Assembly: GCF_002222055.1 (NCBI RefSeq)
Contig: NZ_MUGS01000004.1
Span: 1 to 64,000, forward strand
Direction: 5' to 3'
Source: Flavobacterium araucananum
GTDB lineage: Bacteria; Bacteroidota; Bacteroidia; Flavobacteriales; Flavobacteriaceae
DNA length: 64,000 nucleotides
Of the stretch, positions 35,668 to 45,469 are shown piece after piece. Made by a program: the position numbers and the translations under genes. Position 1 is the stretch's first letter. Every line of letters begins with the position of its first letter. Below the pieces are notes generated by a model. The model worked only from the letters and a program-made list of their open reading frames with translations. It was not told where the DNA came from and ran no database searches.

Positions 35668-37107
35668 ATGATTGCAAATAAGTTTATAGCATTTAAAACA
35701 AGTTTAATAAGCAGCCTGGTTGTTGTACTAGGTTTGTCGTGTGGAGCGCAAACTTTGAAAGTTTCAGATTCTGATCCTTGGAAAAAAATGGAACTTATTA
35801 TAAAGAGCATTCCTGAAACGCATTTTCCGGATAAAACTTTTAATATTAATGACTTTGGTGCTGTAGCTGACGGAAAAACGTCGAACACGGCAGCTTTTGA
35901 AAAAGCAATTAAAGCCTGTGTGCAAAATGGCGGAGGAAAAGTACTGGTTCCGGACGGAAAATACCTCACAGGACCCATACATTTAGAGAGCAATGTCAAT
36001 TTGCATTTGGATGATAACGCAGAGATTCTTTTTAGCATTAATCCAAAAGAGTATCCTATCGTTCATACCTCATTTGAAGGAACAGAATTAATGAACTATT
36101 CTCCTCTTATTTATGCTAAAAATAAAACCAATGTTGCCATAACCGGAAAAGGAACGCTAAACGGTCAGGCTAACAGTACCAATTGGTGGATTTGGTCCGG
36201 AGGAAAAGATTATGGTTGGAAAAAAGGAATGGCTTCGCAAAATGATCCTCAAAATAGAGAAGTTTTAGTCGATATGGCAGAGAAAAATGTTCCGGTTGCT
36301 AATAGAATTTTTGGAGAAGGACGTTACCTGAGACCTAATTTTATTGAGTTTTTTGAATGTAATACAGTTTTGGTAAAAGACATAACGGTTATTAATGCCC
36401 CTTTTTGGATTTTGCATCCCATAAAAACAAACAACATTATTATTGATGGAGTTACCGTAAACAGTCACGGACCAAATAACGATGGCTGTGATCCTGAATA
36501 TTCGCAAAATGTACTCATAAAAAACTGCACATTTAATACCGGCGACGATTGTATTGCTATCAAATCAGGACGTGATGCAGATGGCAGAAGAGTTGCTATA
36601 CCCAGTAAAAACATAATTGTTCAGAATTGTAAAATGATCGATGGTCATGGCGGAGTAGTAATGGGAAGCGAAATATCTGCCGGAGTAAACAATGTTTTTG
36701 TTGAGAATTGCATTATGGACAGTCCTAATCTTGATCGTGCCATCAGGATCAAAACAAACTCAAAACGAGGAGGAGTTGTAGAGGATATTTTTGTTCGAAA
36801 TCTTGAAGTAGGAACCGTAAAAGAATGTGTTTTGCTCGTAACCATGTTTTATAATGTATACGGTTCGCAAACCGGAAATTATATACCAACAATAAGAAAT
36901 ATCAATCTTGAAAATATCACCGTAAAAAATGGAGGTAAATACGGTGTTTGGGCAGAAGGATATGAACAGTCTCCCATAGAAAATATTACCCTGAAAAACG
37001 TAGTAATAAAAAAGGTAGCCGAAACCTATTCTTTAAAAAATGTAAAGAATATCAATTTTATAAATACGTATGTGAATGATAAAAAAGTAGCAACGACTAA
37101 AAATTAA
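35668..37107 (+). CDS. GH28 polygalacturonase (lipoprotein)
   Basis: 479 residues. N-terminal signal with a lipobox-like GLSC, so probably anchored in the outer membrane. Parallel beta-helix starting NINDFGAVADGKTSNTAAFE. GH28 catalytic motifs complete: NNDGCDP (Asp272, Asp275), TGDDCIAIKSG (Asp293, Asp294), GHGG (His327) and RIK (Arg360-Lys362). Hydrolyses alpha-1,4-galacturonan; exo versus endo action cannot be told from motifs alone. First gene of the operon GH28-susC-susD, 35 bases before susC. Confidence 0.94.
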   Translation: MIANKFIAFKTSLISSLVVVLGLSCGAQTLKVSDSDPWKKMELIIKSIPETHFPDKTFNINDFGAVADGKTSNTAAFEKAIKACVQNGGGKVLVPDGKYLTGPIHLESNVNLHLDDNAEILFSINPKEYPIVHTSFEGTELMNYSPLIYAKNKTNVAITGKGTLNGQANSTNWWIWSGGKDYGWKKGMASQNDPQNREVLVDMAEKNVPVANRIFGEGRYLRPNFIEFFECNTVLVKDITVINAPFWILHPIKTNNIIIDGVTVNSHGPNNDGCDPEYSQNVLIKNCTFNTGDDCIAIKSGRDADGRRVAIPSKNIIVQNCKMIDGHGGVVMGSEISAGVNNVFVENCIMDSPNLDRAIRIKTNSKRGGVVEDIFVRNLEVGTVKECVLLVTMFYNVYGSQTGNYIPTIRNINLENITVKNGGKYGVWAEGYEQSPIENITLKNVVIKKVAETYSLKNVKNINFINTYVNDKKVATTKN

Positions 37108-37141
37108 AAAAGATCAATTAACCAAACTATTTAACCACACT

Positions 37142-40100
37142 ATGAACTTTAAACAATTACCAAAGAAAAAAATAAAATACAATCTTGTATTTTTATTTTT
37201 CCTTAATTTCCTGTTGAGCAGCACAATTTATGCGCAATCTACAGCTATAGAAGGAAAAATTACAGATGCGGCGGGATTATCACTACCAGGTGTAAATGTC
37301 CAGGAAAAAGGAACTAAAAATGGTACCTCTACAGATTTTGAGGGAAGTTTTAAAATTAATGTAACCAGCAATAAAGCAGTCTTAATAATTAGCTATTTAG
37401 GTTTTCAGACACAGGAAGTGAGTGTTGCCGGAAAAGCAAAAGTAAATGTGAGCCTTGCAGAACAATCGAACTCACTTAATGAAGTTGTGGTTGTAGGGTA
37501 CGGATCTGTAAAAAAAACAGATCTTACCGGATCAATAAGTACAATTAGTGCTGCAACAATTACAGAAAGAAACACAATAAGTCCGCTTGAAGCCATTCAG
37601 GGTAGTACTCCCGGAGTTCAGATTACCTCAAGTACAGGACGTGCCAGCGATGGTTTTAATGTGGTCATAAGAGGAAACAATTCGCTAATTGCAGGTTCGA
37701 CCCCATTGTACGTTGTAGATGGTGTACCAACTGACGGAATCGACTTTTTGAACCCGCAGGATATCGCCAGAATGGATGTCTTAAAAGATGCTTCTTCTGC
37801 CGCTATTTATGGTTCAAGAGGAGCCTCTGGGGTTATTATTGTAACGACCAAAAGTGGTTTAAGCGCCAAGTCTGGGATCAGCGTTACTTTTGATAGTTCT
37901 TACGGTACAAAAACGGCTGCCAGATTGCCACAAATGATGACAGGCGCAGAGTGGTGGAAATTTCACCAAACAGCCTATATGAGTGCCACTCCTGCAACAC
38001 AAACACCGGCACAACTTGCTGCATTGGCAGGAAATCAAAGCCCATTGTTGGTATCAAGAGCCAATAGCGGTTATAATTTTGACTGGTACGATGCAGTACT
38101 AAAATCAGGAATGACAGAAAACAATTATGTAAACATTTCAGGACGATCAGATTCCGGATTAAGCTATAATTTAGGTTTTGGTTTACAGGGAGACAGAGGA
38201 CTTATCGACAATGATTCAATGGATAAATACTCTTTTAAATTAGGATTGAATCATAAAATTAATGACAAATTTTCTACAGGAGCTAATATTACAATTGCCA
38301 ATGTAGACTCACAATTAGGGAGTGATCTTGCCATGCAGGAAGCGTTTCGATTAAGCCCGCTTATGTCGCCTTGGGCTATTGATGCTGCCGGAAACGAAAA
38401 AGTAGGCGAGTTGTTTTTCCTGCCTGGAAAATTAACATATCCTGATGGTTCCTGGGCAATTAATAAAACAAGTTCTGTAAACCCGTTGGTAGAAATTGCC
38501 AATTCTTCGCAAACAGAAAAAACATGGCAAACCGTTGGTAACCTTTATTTTCAATACCAGCCTATAAAATGGCTTTCGTTCAAGACCACATTTTCTGCCG
38601 GAATTGTAAACAGCAAAAACGGTAAATCGTATGGAGCTCAATCAAATGCAGGTGTAATGTTAAACAACAAAAATTCATCATCTCTCGAAAATTTAAACAA
38701 CTTCAATTATACCTGGGACAACCAGATCGATTTGAAACATACTTTTAATGAGGTTCATGATTTTAGTGTTTTATTATTACAAAGTTTGTACTCAAACAAA
38801 GACGAGAGTTCTTACCTGTATTCTAATACACAACCATTTGATACGGGAGTAGACAATATAGGTTCAGGAGTTCAGTCAAGTTATGTGGTAAAATCATCTT
38901 ACGCAAAAAACACTTTAAATTCGTATGCCGTACGTCTTAATTATACTTTTAGAGACAAATATCTATTAACAGCTTCAAACAGATGGGATGGTTCATCTGT
39001 GCTGGCAGAAGGAGTAAAATGGGAAAGTTTCCCATCATTAGCTTTAGGATGGAAAATTAGTAAAGAAGCGTTTTTAGCAAACAACGAGACACTTTCAGAT
39101 TTAAAATTAAGAGCTAGTGTTGGATATACCGGAAATGATAATGTGGCTCCCTATACCTCACAAGCATTATTAAACCAGCAAACCTTTTATGCAAACGGTT
39201 CTGTAGTAGTTCCGGGATGGCAAACAGAAAATCTGGCAAACCAAAAATTAACCTGGGAAAAAACAAGAGAATTTAACTTAGGAGTAGATTTTGGTTTCTT
39301 AAAAAACAGAATTACAGGTAGTGTAGATGTGTATGACAGATTATCAGATGATTTGATCTACAAACAACAATTACCACCGGAATCAGGTTATAGCAATACT
39401 TTTTCTAATGTGGGATCAGTAAGTAACAAAGGTATTGAGGTTTTATTAACGACCAAAAATATCAAATCAAAAAGTGTTACCTGGGAAACGACATTTACAT
39501 TTACCAAAAACGTAAACAAATTAGAATCCATTTACAATCAGGATAAAGTAAGTGATATAGGTAATAAACTGATCCTTGGATCACCACTTCCTAATCCTGC
39601 TTTCAACTCCTACAACTATGTTTATGATGGGGTTTGGCAAGAAAGCGAAGCAGCACTTGCAGCTTCTTACGGGCAGGCTCCGGGACAAGCCAGACCAAAA
39701 GATTTAAACGGAGATGGTAAATTTAATCAGGATGACAGAACGGTTATTGGCAACCCAAACCCGGAATGGCAAGGAAGTTTGTATTCTAAATTAACGGTAG
39801 GGCAGTTCGATTTTAACTTTTCGGTTATTACAAGCCAGGGACAAACCGTGTTGAGTAGTTTTCATCAAAATTTTGCTGATGTAAGCGACAGAGGACGTCA
39901 AAAAATTGCAATGGATTATTTTATTCCAACAAATGGTACCGGTATTCCGGCAAATGCAAATAACGATAATCCAAGACCGGGACCTGTAGCTACAGGAGCT
40001 GGTGCCTATTGGTCATCAGGTTTTGCTTACTACAGAGATGCTTCTTATACCAAAATAAAAAATATCTCTTTGGGATATACATTCGAACCTGATTTGCTTA

Positions 40101-40261
40101 AAAAATTGAAAATGAGCAATTTTAGAATTTATGTAAATGTTTTAGATCCATTTGTTTTTACAAAGTTCGACGGATACGATCCGGAATGGGCAGGCTCAGC
40201 TTTTGGAGTAAACCGTCCGGCATCTGTGACAACGCAATTGGGTTTAAGTGTTAAATTTTAA
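37142..40261 (+). CDS. susC: SusC-like TonB-dependent oligosaccharide importer
   Basis: 1039 residues with signal peptide ending near IYAQ. Carboxypeptidase-regulatory-like domain (IEGKITDAAGLSLPGVNVQE), TonB-plug region (SLNEVVVVGYGSVKKTDLTG; ISPLEAIQGSTPGVQI), then a barrel ending LGLSVKF. Forms the outer-membrane channel that imports oligogalacturonides with its SusD lid. Immediately precedes susD (11 bases). Substrate assigned from surrounding pectinases. Confidence 0.95.
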   Translation: MNFKQLPKKKIKYNLVFLFFLNFLLSSTIYAQSTAIEGKITDAAGLSLPGVNVQEKGTKNGTSTDFEGSFKINVTSNKAVLIISYLGFQTQEVSVAGKAKVNVSLAEQSNSLNEVVVVGYGSVKKTDLTGSISTISAATITERNTISPLEAIQGSTPGVQITSSTGRASDGFNVVIRGNNSLIAGSTPLYVVDGVPTDGIDFLNPQDIARMDVLKDASSAAIYGSRGASGVIIVTTKSGLSAKSGISVTFDSSYGTKTAARLPQMMTGAEWWKFHQTAYMSATPATQTPAQLAALAGNQSPLLVSRANSGYNFDWYDAVLKSGMTENNYVNISGRSDSGLSYNLGFGLQGDRGLIDNDSMDKYSFKLGLNHKINDKFSTGANITIANVDSQLGSDLAMQEAFRLSPLMSPWAIDAAGNEKVGELFFLPGKLTYPDGSWAINKTSSVNPLVEIANSSQTEKTWQTVGNLYFQYQPIKWLSFKTTFSAGIVNSKNGKSYGAQSNAGVMLNNKNSSSLENLNNFNYTWDNQIDLKHTFNEVHDFSVLLLQSLYSNKDESSYLYSNTQPFDTGVDNIGSGVQSSYVVKSSYAKNTLNSYAVRLNYTFRDKYLLTASNRWDGSSVLAEGVKWESFPSLALGWKISKEAFLANNETLSDLKLRASVGYTGNDNVAPYTSQALLNQQTFYANGSVVVPGWQTENLANQKLTWEKTREFNLGVDFGFLKNRITGSVDVYDRLSDDLIYKQQLPPESGYSNTFSNVGSVSNKGIEVLLTTKNIKSKSVTWETTFTFTKNVNKLESIYNQDKVSDIGNKLILGSPLPNPAFNSYNYVYDGVWQESEAALAASYGQAPGQARPKDLNGDGKFNQDDRTVIGNPNPEWQGSLYSKLTVGQFDFNFSVITSQGQTVLSSFHQNFADVSDRGRQKIAMDYFIPTNGTGIPANANNDNPRPGPVATGAGAYWSSGFAYYRDASYTKIKNISLGYTFEPDLLKKLKMSNFRIYVNVLDPFVFTKFDGYDPEWAGSAFGVNRPASVTTQLGLSVKF

Positions 40262-40272
40262 TAAGATATAAA

Positions 40273-41910
40273 ATGAAAAAGATAATATTAGTTTTAGGAA
40301 TAATCGCAACTACTTTTGCTTCATGCAGTAGTTATATCGAAGAGGAGGCACTCTCGAATGTATCAGCAGATGAGACTTATAAAACAGCATCCGGATTTCA
40401 GTTATTAGTAAATTCAGATTATGCCAGACTTAAAGGAATTTATGGAGGCGATCCATGGTTGTTTGAAGCAGGAACTGATATGTATGCCGAAGGAAGAACA
40501 GCAGAGCCTGCTGGTTTAAGTCAGTATACCTTGTTGATTCCTTCTTCGACCGGAGTAGAGCAATTGTATAACTCCTGTTATCTGGCGATACAATCGGTTA
40601 ATAAAACCGTGTATTATTCGACTTTAACAGAACAAAATGCAAATGTAAGTGTTCTCGTAGGCGAGGCAAAATTTATTAGAGCTCAAGCCTATTTTTTATT
40701 GGTTCAAACCTATGGAGGAGTAGCAATTGTAGACGAAAATATTACGTCTCCTGTGTTGTCCTTTTCAAGAAACACTGCCGAAGAAGTATACACCCATATT
40801 ATAGCAGATCTGGATAGTGCTCTTGCAACAGTAGGCACAGGTGCTTATGCGGCTTCAGGAAAAGTAAACAAAAGAGCCGTAAATGATTTATTGGCAAAAG
40901 TATACCTAACAAGAGGTTACGAGACTTATGGTAAACCGGATGATTTTGCAAAAGCAGCTGCTTATGCGGATGCAGCCATTGCAGGACAAGCGTTAAATGT
41001 ACCCTTTGCAGATTTATTTAAACCTGCAAATGATCTAAACGTAGAAACTATTTTCTCTGTACAATACGATAAAAATTCCACCAGTACAGATCCTACAAAA
41101 TTAGGAAACAACCAGTTTTATTATTTTAGTTCTTATCTGGGCGGAAGCGAAACAAAAGGGGGTGCACCATTAAGAAGCTATAATTTGCTTCCAACAGGAT
41201 ATGCTTTAAGTTTGTATACGAAAGAGGATAAACGATGGGCAGCTACATTCATGAATGAAGTATATGAAAATTATTATGACTTTTTTAGAGTGGCAGATAA
41301 AACTACCTTAAAAGTAAAACATTTCTACGCACCACAATGGTTTACTCCTGCAGATAAAGCAGCTTATTTAGCAACAGCCAAACTCGCAACAGGATTCGTT
41401 TACCATCCCTGGGGCGAATATGCTGCAGAATATACTTTGACAAAAAATATCGATTACCAAACTATTCCGGTAAAGAAATTTGATGATCCGGAGTTAACAA
41501 CACCTGCAAGCACAGGTCCGGTAAGTACAAGGGATATTATCGTAGCACGACTTGGCGAAACGTATTTGGTAGCAGCCGAAGCGTATTTTAAAGCAGGTAA
41601 TCCTGCAACAGGTTTAGACCGTTTGAACGAAGTAAGAAGAAGAGCCGGTGTTGCAAATGCCACTGCTGCCGAATTTAATATCGAGTATATTCTGGATGAA
41701 AGAGGTAGAGAATTAGTAGGCGAATACAAACGTTGGTTCGATCTAAAACGTACCGGAACTCTTGTAGCCAGAGCTTCTGCACATAATTACAGAATCAAAG
41801 CAGCGAATTTTGTTGGTGTAGGAGGTCAGCTTAAAATTTTAAGACCAATACCACAAACCGCATTAGATTTAAACCAAAATAAGGATTTTCCTCAGAATCC
41901 TGGATATTAA
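40273..41910 (+). CDS. susD: SusD-like (RagB) glycan-binding lipoprotein
   Basis: 545 residues. Lipobox TTFASCSS at the N-terminus. TPR-like helices typical of SusD (EQLYNSCYLAIQSVNKTVYY, VGEAKFIRAQAYFLLVQTYG) and the conserved C-terminal block LNEVRRRAGVANATAAEFN, DERGRELVGEYKRWFDLKRT and RPIPQTALDLNQNKDFPQNPGY. Surface-exposed partner of SusC. Followed by a hairpin that may cap the susCD transcript. Confidence 0.95.
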   Translation: MKKIILVLGIIATTFASCSSYIEEEALSNVSADETYKTASGFQLLVNSDYARLKGIYGGDPWLFEAGTDMYAEGRTAEPAGLSQYTLLIPSSTGVEQLYNSCYLAIQSVNKTVYYSTLTEQNANVSVLVGEAKFIRAQAYFLLVQTYGGVAIVDENITSPVLSFSRNTAEEVYTHIIADLDSALATVGTGAYAASGKVNKRAVNDLLAKVYLTRGYETYGKPDDFAKAAAYADAAIAGQALNVPFADLFKPANDLNVETIFSVQYDKNSTSTDPTKLGNNQFYYFSSYLGGSETKGGAPLRSYNLLPTGYALSLYTKEDKRWAATFMNEVYENYYDFFRVADKTTLKVKHFYAPQWFTPADKAAYLATAKLATGFVYHPWGEYAAEYTLTKNIDYQTIPVKKFDDPELTTPASTGPVSTRDIIVARLGETYLVAAEAYFKAGNPATGLDRLNEVRRRAGVANATAAEFNIEYILDERGRELVGEYKRWFDLKRTGTLVARASAHNYRIKAANFVGVGGQLKILRPIPQTALDLNQNKDFPQNPGY

Positions 41911-41954
41911 TAATTTTAAATTTTTTTGAGGTTAAGTTTTTTTGAAGAAGTTAA

Positions 41955-41985
41955 AAAGGAGTTCGGTTCTCAATCGGACTCCTTT
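41955..41985 (+). terminator. Hairpin downstream of susD
   Basis: AAAGGAGT (41955-41962) pairs with ACTCCTTT (41978-41985); next to it TCTTAA, so only a weak T-tract. May be a terminator or a boundary that lowers expression of downstream esterase genes relative to susCD. Confidence 0.6.
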
Positions 41986-42011
41986 CTTAACTAAAAATTA
42001 GTTCGCTTAAA

Positions 42012-42947
42012 ATGAAAAGAATCTTGTTTGTCTTATTGCTTCTTTCGAAAGTGGGGACCGCACAAAACCACTACAGTATCGACACGTCATATACCGTAAG
42101 AAGTACGTATGCCAAGCTTATTAAACAATATCCGTTTATAAAAATAGCTCTGGCAGATAAAAATACAAGCACCACCAAAATTGAGAATGTAGTCTATTAT
42201 CAGAATAAAAACAGAGCATTACATTTGGATGCTTTTATAAATAAAAAAGAGAAAAAGAATCCGGGTATCATCATGATTCATGGCGGCGGCTGGAGATCAG
42301 GGAATAAAGAACAAATGCAGGTTTTGGCACAGCAAATTGCAACAAGAGGATATGCTTGTTTTGCAATTGAATACAGATTATCGCTCGAAGCAAAATATCC
42401 GCAGGCGATTTATGATGTCAAAAATGCTATTAAATTTATAAAAGATAATGCGAAAAAATTTCAGGTAGATCCAGATAAAATTGCCGTTTTAGGATGCTCT
42501 TCAGGAGGTCAAATGGCAGCTTTAATTGGCACAACAAACGAAGATTTAGCTTTTGAAGATGCTAAGAATACCAGTAAAGCATCTTCAATAGTGCAGGCAA
42601 TTATAGATATAGATGGAATATTGGCTTTTAAACATCCTGAATCAAAAGAAGGAGAAATGGCAGCTTTCTGGTTAAACGGAACCTATGACGAAAGTCCTGA
42701 AACCTGGCAAAAAGCATCGGCTTTAAATCACGCCAGTAAAAATACACCGCCCATACTGTTTATAAACAGTAGTTTTGACAGATTTCACGCGGGACGAGAC
42801 GATATGATCACAATTTTAGATCAGAATAAGATTTACAGCGAAGTACAAACCATTCAGGATTCACCACATTCCTTTTGGTTTTTTCAGCCCTGGCTGGACG
42901 AAACAACAGGATACACAATAAAATTTTTAGACAGAATATTTAAATAA
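42012..42947 (+). CDS. Secreted alpha/beta-hydrolase, probable pectin (acetyl)esterase
   Basis: 311 residues; signal peptide MKRILFVLLLLSKVGTAQ. Oxyanion loop IMIHGGGWRSG, nucleophile elbow GCSSGGQ, and His in DSPHSFWFF. Lid-region Glu/Asp spacing is like BD-FAE/acetylesterases. Its place among pectinases suggests removal of acetyl groups from galacturonan; substrate not proved by sequence. Only 13 bases before the DUF4861 gene, so they are likely co-transcribed. Confidence 0.82.
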   Translation: MKRILFVLLLLSKVGTAQNHYSIDTSYTVRSTYAKLIKQYPFIKIALADKNTSTTKIENVVYYQNKNRALHLDAFINKKEKKNPGIIMIHGGGWRSGNKEQMQVLAQQIATRGYACFAIEYRLSLEAKYPQAIYDVKNAIKFIKDNAKKFQVDPDKIAVLGCSSGGQMAALIGTTNEDLAFEDAKNTSKASSIVQAIIDIDGILAFKHPESKEGEMAAFWLNGTYDESPETWQKASALNHASKNTPPILFINSSFDRFHAGRDDMITILDQNKIYSEVQTIQDSPHSFWFFQPWLDETTGYTIKFLDRIFK

Positions 42948-42960
42948 TTTACCATAAAAA

Positions 42961-43926
42961 ATGAAAACAAAAATCACATTAGCGACCTTATTTTTACTTG
43001 GTGTTACAGCAGTAAATGCTCAGAAATATGATATAAAAACAGCCAAAACCTATGCTGAAATCTCTGCAAAAACAGACGGAAAATGGGAAGGACGTAAATA
43101 CATTGGCGGAACGGTTTTTAAAAACACAGACAAGCTAAAATTAGCGCCCGAGCATACAGACCATTCCTTTGATATTCGTTATGAGGGTCCGGGCTGGGAG
43201 AGTAATAGAATTGGATATCGTTTGTACCTGGACTGGAGAAATGCGATTGACATTTTTGGAAAAAAAACGGCAGACATTATTTTGCCAAAAGTAGGACAGG
43301 ACAATTTTGACTCGTATCACGAAATGAGCGATTGGGGCGCAGATATCCTTAAAGCCGGAAAAGGAATTGGTATTGGGTCGATTGATCGTTATTTGAACAA
43401 TGAAAAATTACACTTTCGTGAAGTCGATTCTACGATTGCAACTGTCGTAAACAAAACCAATGAATCAGGGGTAAAAGTCAATTATTACGGATGGAAAACA
43501 GCCTCTGATAAAATCAATTTTACATCAGAGTTAACCATCAAACCAAACGAGCTTTATACACAACATACCATTCAGGCATCAAAAGAAATAAAAGGAATTT
43601 GTACCGGAATTGTAAAACAAAAAAAGGCAGAATTGCTTAAAAAAGAAAGCAAGAATAAAAAATGGGCTTATCTGGCAACTTATGGCGAACAATCCTTGGT
43701 TCCGGACAAATTAGGAATGGCAATTTTTTATCAAACCAACACAATCGAAAATGTAGCCGATACAGATTTAGATTATCTTTTGGTCTTTAAACCAACCACA
43801 AAAGCAACTTCTTTTTACTTTTTAGGCGCCTGGGAACAAGAACCAAATGGCATTAAATCAAAAGAAGAATTTGTAAAATATTTAGACCAGAAATTAGAAG
43901 TACTGAATAAAAAAGGGAAGATATAA
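42961..43926 (+). CDS. DUF4861 family secreted protein
   Basis: 321 residues with signal peptide (MKTKITLATLFLLGVTAVNA). Beta-rich; features GPGWESNRIGYRLYLDWRNA, FDSYHEMSDWGADILKAGKG and YTQHTIQASKEIKGICTGIV match DUF4861, a family found mainly in uronate-polysaccharide loci (pectin, alginate) with no settled activity. Its fold resembles aldose-epimerase/galactose-mutarotase-like domains by strand pattern, which is an impression only. Context argues for a role in oligogalacturonide binding or modification. Confidence 0.85.
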   Translation: MKTKITLATLFLLGVTAVNAQKYDIKTAKTYAEISAKTDGKWEGRKYIGGTVFKNTDKLKLAPEHTDHSFDIRYEGPGWESNRIGYRLYLDWRNAIDIFGKKTADIILPKVGQDNFDSYHEMSDWGADILKAGKGIGIGSIDRYLNNEKLHFREVDSTIATVVNKTNESGVKVNYYGWKTASDKINFTSELTIKPNELYTQHTIQASKEIKGICTGIVKQKKAELLKKESKNKKWAYLATYGEQSLVPDKLGMAIFYQTNTIENVADTDLDYLLVFKPTTKATSFYFLGAWEQEPNGIKSKEEFVKYLDQKLEVLNKKGKI

Positions 43927-44261
43927 GAGATTGAAAAGAGTAGAGAGTAAAGAGTAGAGAGTAAAGAAAATAGAGTAAAGATTGAAAAAATCTGCTCGAT
44001 CTGCTTAATCTGCGAGAGAAAAAATAGCCACAGATTAAAAGAATTAAAAAGATTATACTAAAGATGTCACGCGCCGCAACGTGTTCTTGAAATATGAATA
44101 TTAAAATTTCTATAAACATAACATTCCGTTGGAACTTATTTATAGTAACTTAAAAAAGAGTTAGATAGAATTAAAGAATTAAAAAGATTGAAAAAATCTG
44201 CTCGATCTGCAAAATCTGCGAGAGAAAAAAACTTTTTAATCTGTGGCAAAAAATAAAATGT
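43927..44261. repeat. Repeat-rich gap before the GH105 cluster
   Basis: 335 bases without a gene. A purine-rich AGAGTAGAGAGTAAAG tract (43935-43980), then two copies of GAAAAAATCTGCTCGATCTGC (43983 onward and 44189 onward) each followed by AATCTGCGAGAGAAAAAA and a matching TTAATCTGTGGC-type partner. No promoter could be fixed. Confidence 0.6.
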
Positions 44262-45464
44262 ATGCTTAAATCGACTTTTATAAAGATCAATCTTGTTGTT
44301 TTTTTATTGATTATCAGTAGTAAAACAATAGCGCAAAAGGATAATAATGCCGTTCTCGCTGACAACTTAAAATGGTCAGAAAGAACAGCGCTAACCATTT
44401 TAAATACCTATCCTAAAGCTTCGCAGATTGACGGTACCAAAGAACCAAAATGGGATTATAAAATGGGATTGGTTTTGGCTGCTTTCGAAAAATTATATCA
44501 AAAAACAAACGACAAAAAATACTTCAATTACATCAAAGAATATGCAGATGAACTGATCGACGCAGATGCGAAAATCAAAAAATACGATATAAAAGAGTAC
44601 AATATCGATTGTGCAAATCCCGGAAAATTGCTTTTTAATTTATACAATGAAACCAAAGACAATCGCTATCTAAAAGTGTTACAGATGCTAAGAAACCAGC
44701 TGGAGACCCAACCCAGAACGGCAAGCGGAGGATTCTGGCACAAACAAATTTATCCCAACCAAATGTGGGTTGATGGTTTGTACATGGCAGAACCATTTTA
44801 TACCCAATACACCGTTAAGTACGAAAACGGTAAAGCGCTGGATGATATCGCCAGGCAATTTGAGCTGGTACAAAATCATCTTGTCGACAAAAAAACAGGT
44901 CTGGTTTATCAGGCGTGGGATGAGAGCAAAGAGATTGCATGGGCAAATCCGGATACAGGAACTTCTCCAACCATTTGGGGGCGAGGTATTGGATGGTATA
45001 TGATGTCTTTGGTCGAAGTGCTGGATTATTACCCAAAAACAAATCCAAAATACAAAACGTTGACAGGCTATTTAAACCAGATTGCCAAAAGCACAGTCGA
45101 ACATAAAAGTGCCTCAGGTTTATGGTATCAGATTGCCGATAAGCCAAATTTAAAAGACAATTTTTTAGAATCTTCAGCATCGGCAATGATCATTTATAGT
45201 TTGGCAAAAGGTGCAGACAAAGGCTATCTGGCTTCAAAGTATAAAAAAGTGGCACAAAATTCATTCGACGCATTTGTAAAAGAGTTCGTCAAAAAAGACC
45301 AAAAAGGGGAGGTGATTATTTCGAATGTTTCTTCGAATGTAGGCTTGGGAGGAAAACCTTTTCGGGATGGTACAAACGATTATTACCTTAATAGTAAAGC
45401 AAAAGAAAATAGTTCGCCAGCTTTAGCAGCATTTTTGTTAAGTGCAATCGAATTAAACAAATAA
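44262..45464 (+). CDS. GH105 unsaturated rhamnogalacturonyl/galacturonyl hydrolase (paralog 1)
   Basis: 400 residues; signal peptide cleaved near KTIAQ. (alpha/alpha)6-barrel family. Catalytic Asp171 in MWVDGLYMAEPFY; other GH105 marks FWHKQIYPNQ, YQAWDESKEIAWANPDTGTS and GRGIGWYMMSLVEVLDYYP. Removes the 4,5-unsaturated uronic acid left at the non-reducing end after pectate/rhamnogalacturonan lyase action; the freed sugar opens to DKI, the KduI substrate. First of three tandem GH105 genes. Confidence 0.93.
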   Translation: MLKSTFIKINLVVFLLIISSKTIAQKDNNAVLADNLKWSERTALTILNTYPKASQIDGTKEPKWDYKMGLVLAAFEKLYQKTNDKKYFNYIKEYADELIDADAKIKKYDIKEYNIDCANPGKLLFNLYNETKDNRYLKVLQMLRNQLETQPRTASGGFWHKQIYPNQMWVDGLYMAEPFYTQYTVKYENGKALDDIARQFELVQNHLVDKKTGLVYQAWDESKEIAWANPDTGTSPTIWGRGIGWYMMSLVEVLDYYPKTNPKYKTLTGYLNQIAKSTVEHKSASGLWYQIADKPNLKDNFLESSASAMIIYSLAKGADKGYLASKYKKVAQNSFDAFVKEFVKKDQKGEVIISNVSSNVGLGGKPFRDGTNDYYLNSKAKENSSPALAAFLLSAIELNK

Positions 45465-45469
45465 GTATT

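Noticed and set aside
44815..45186. 123-codon minus-strand frame within GH105 paralog 1
   Set aside because: Antisense shadow of a well-supported enzyme gene.
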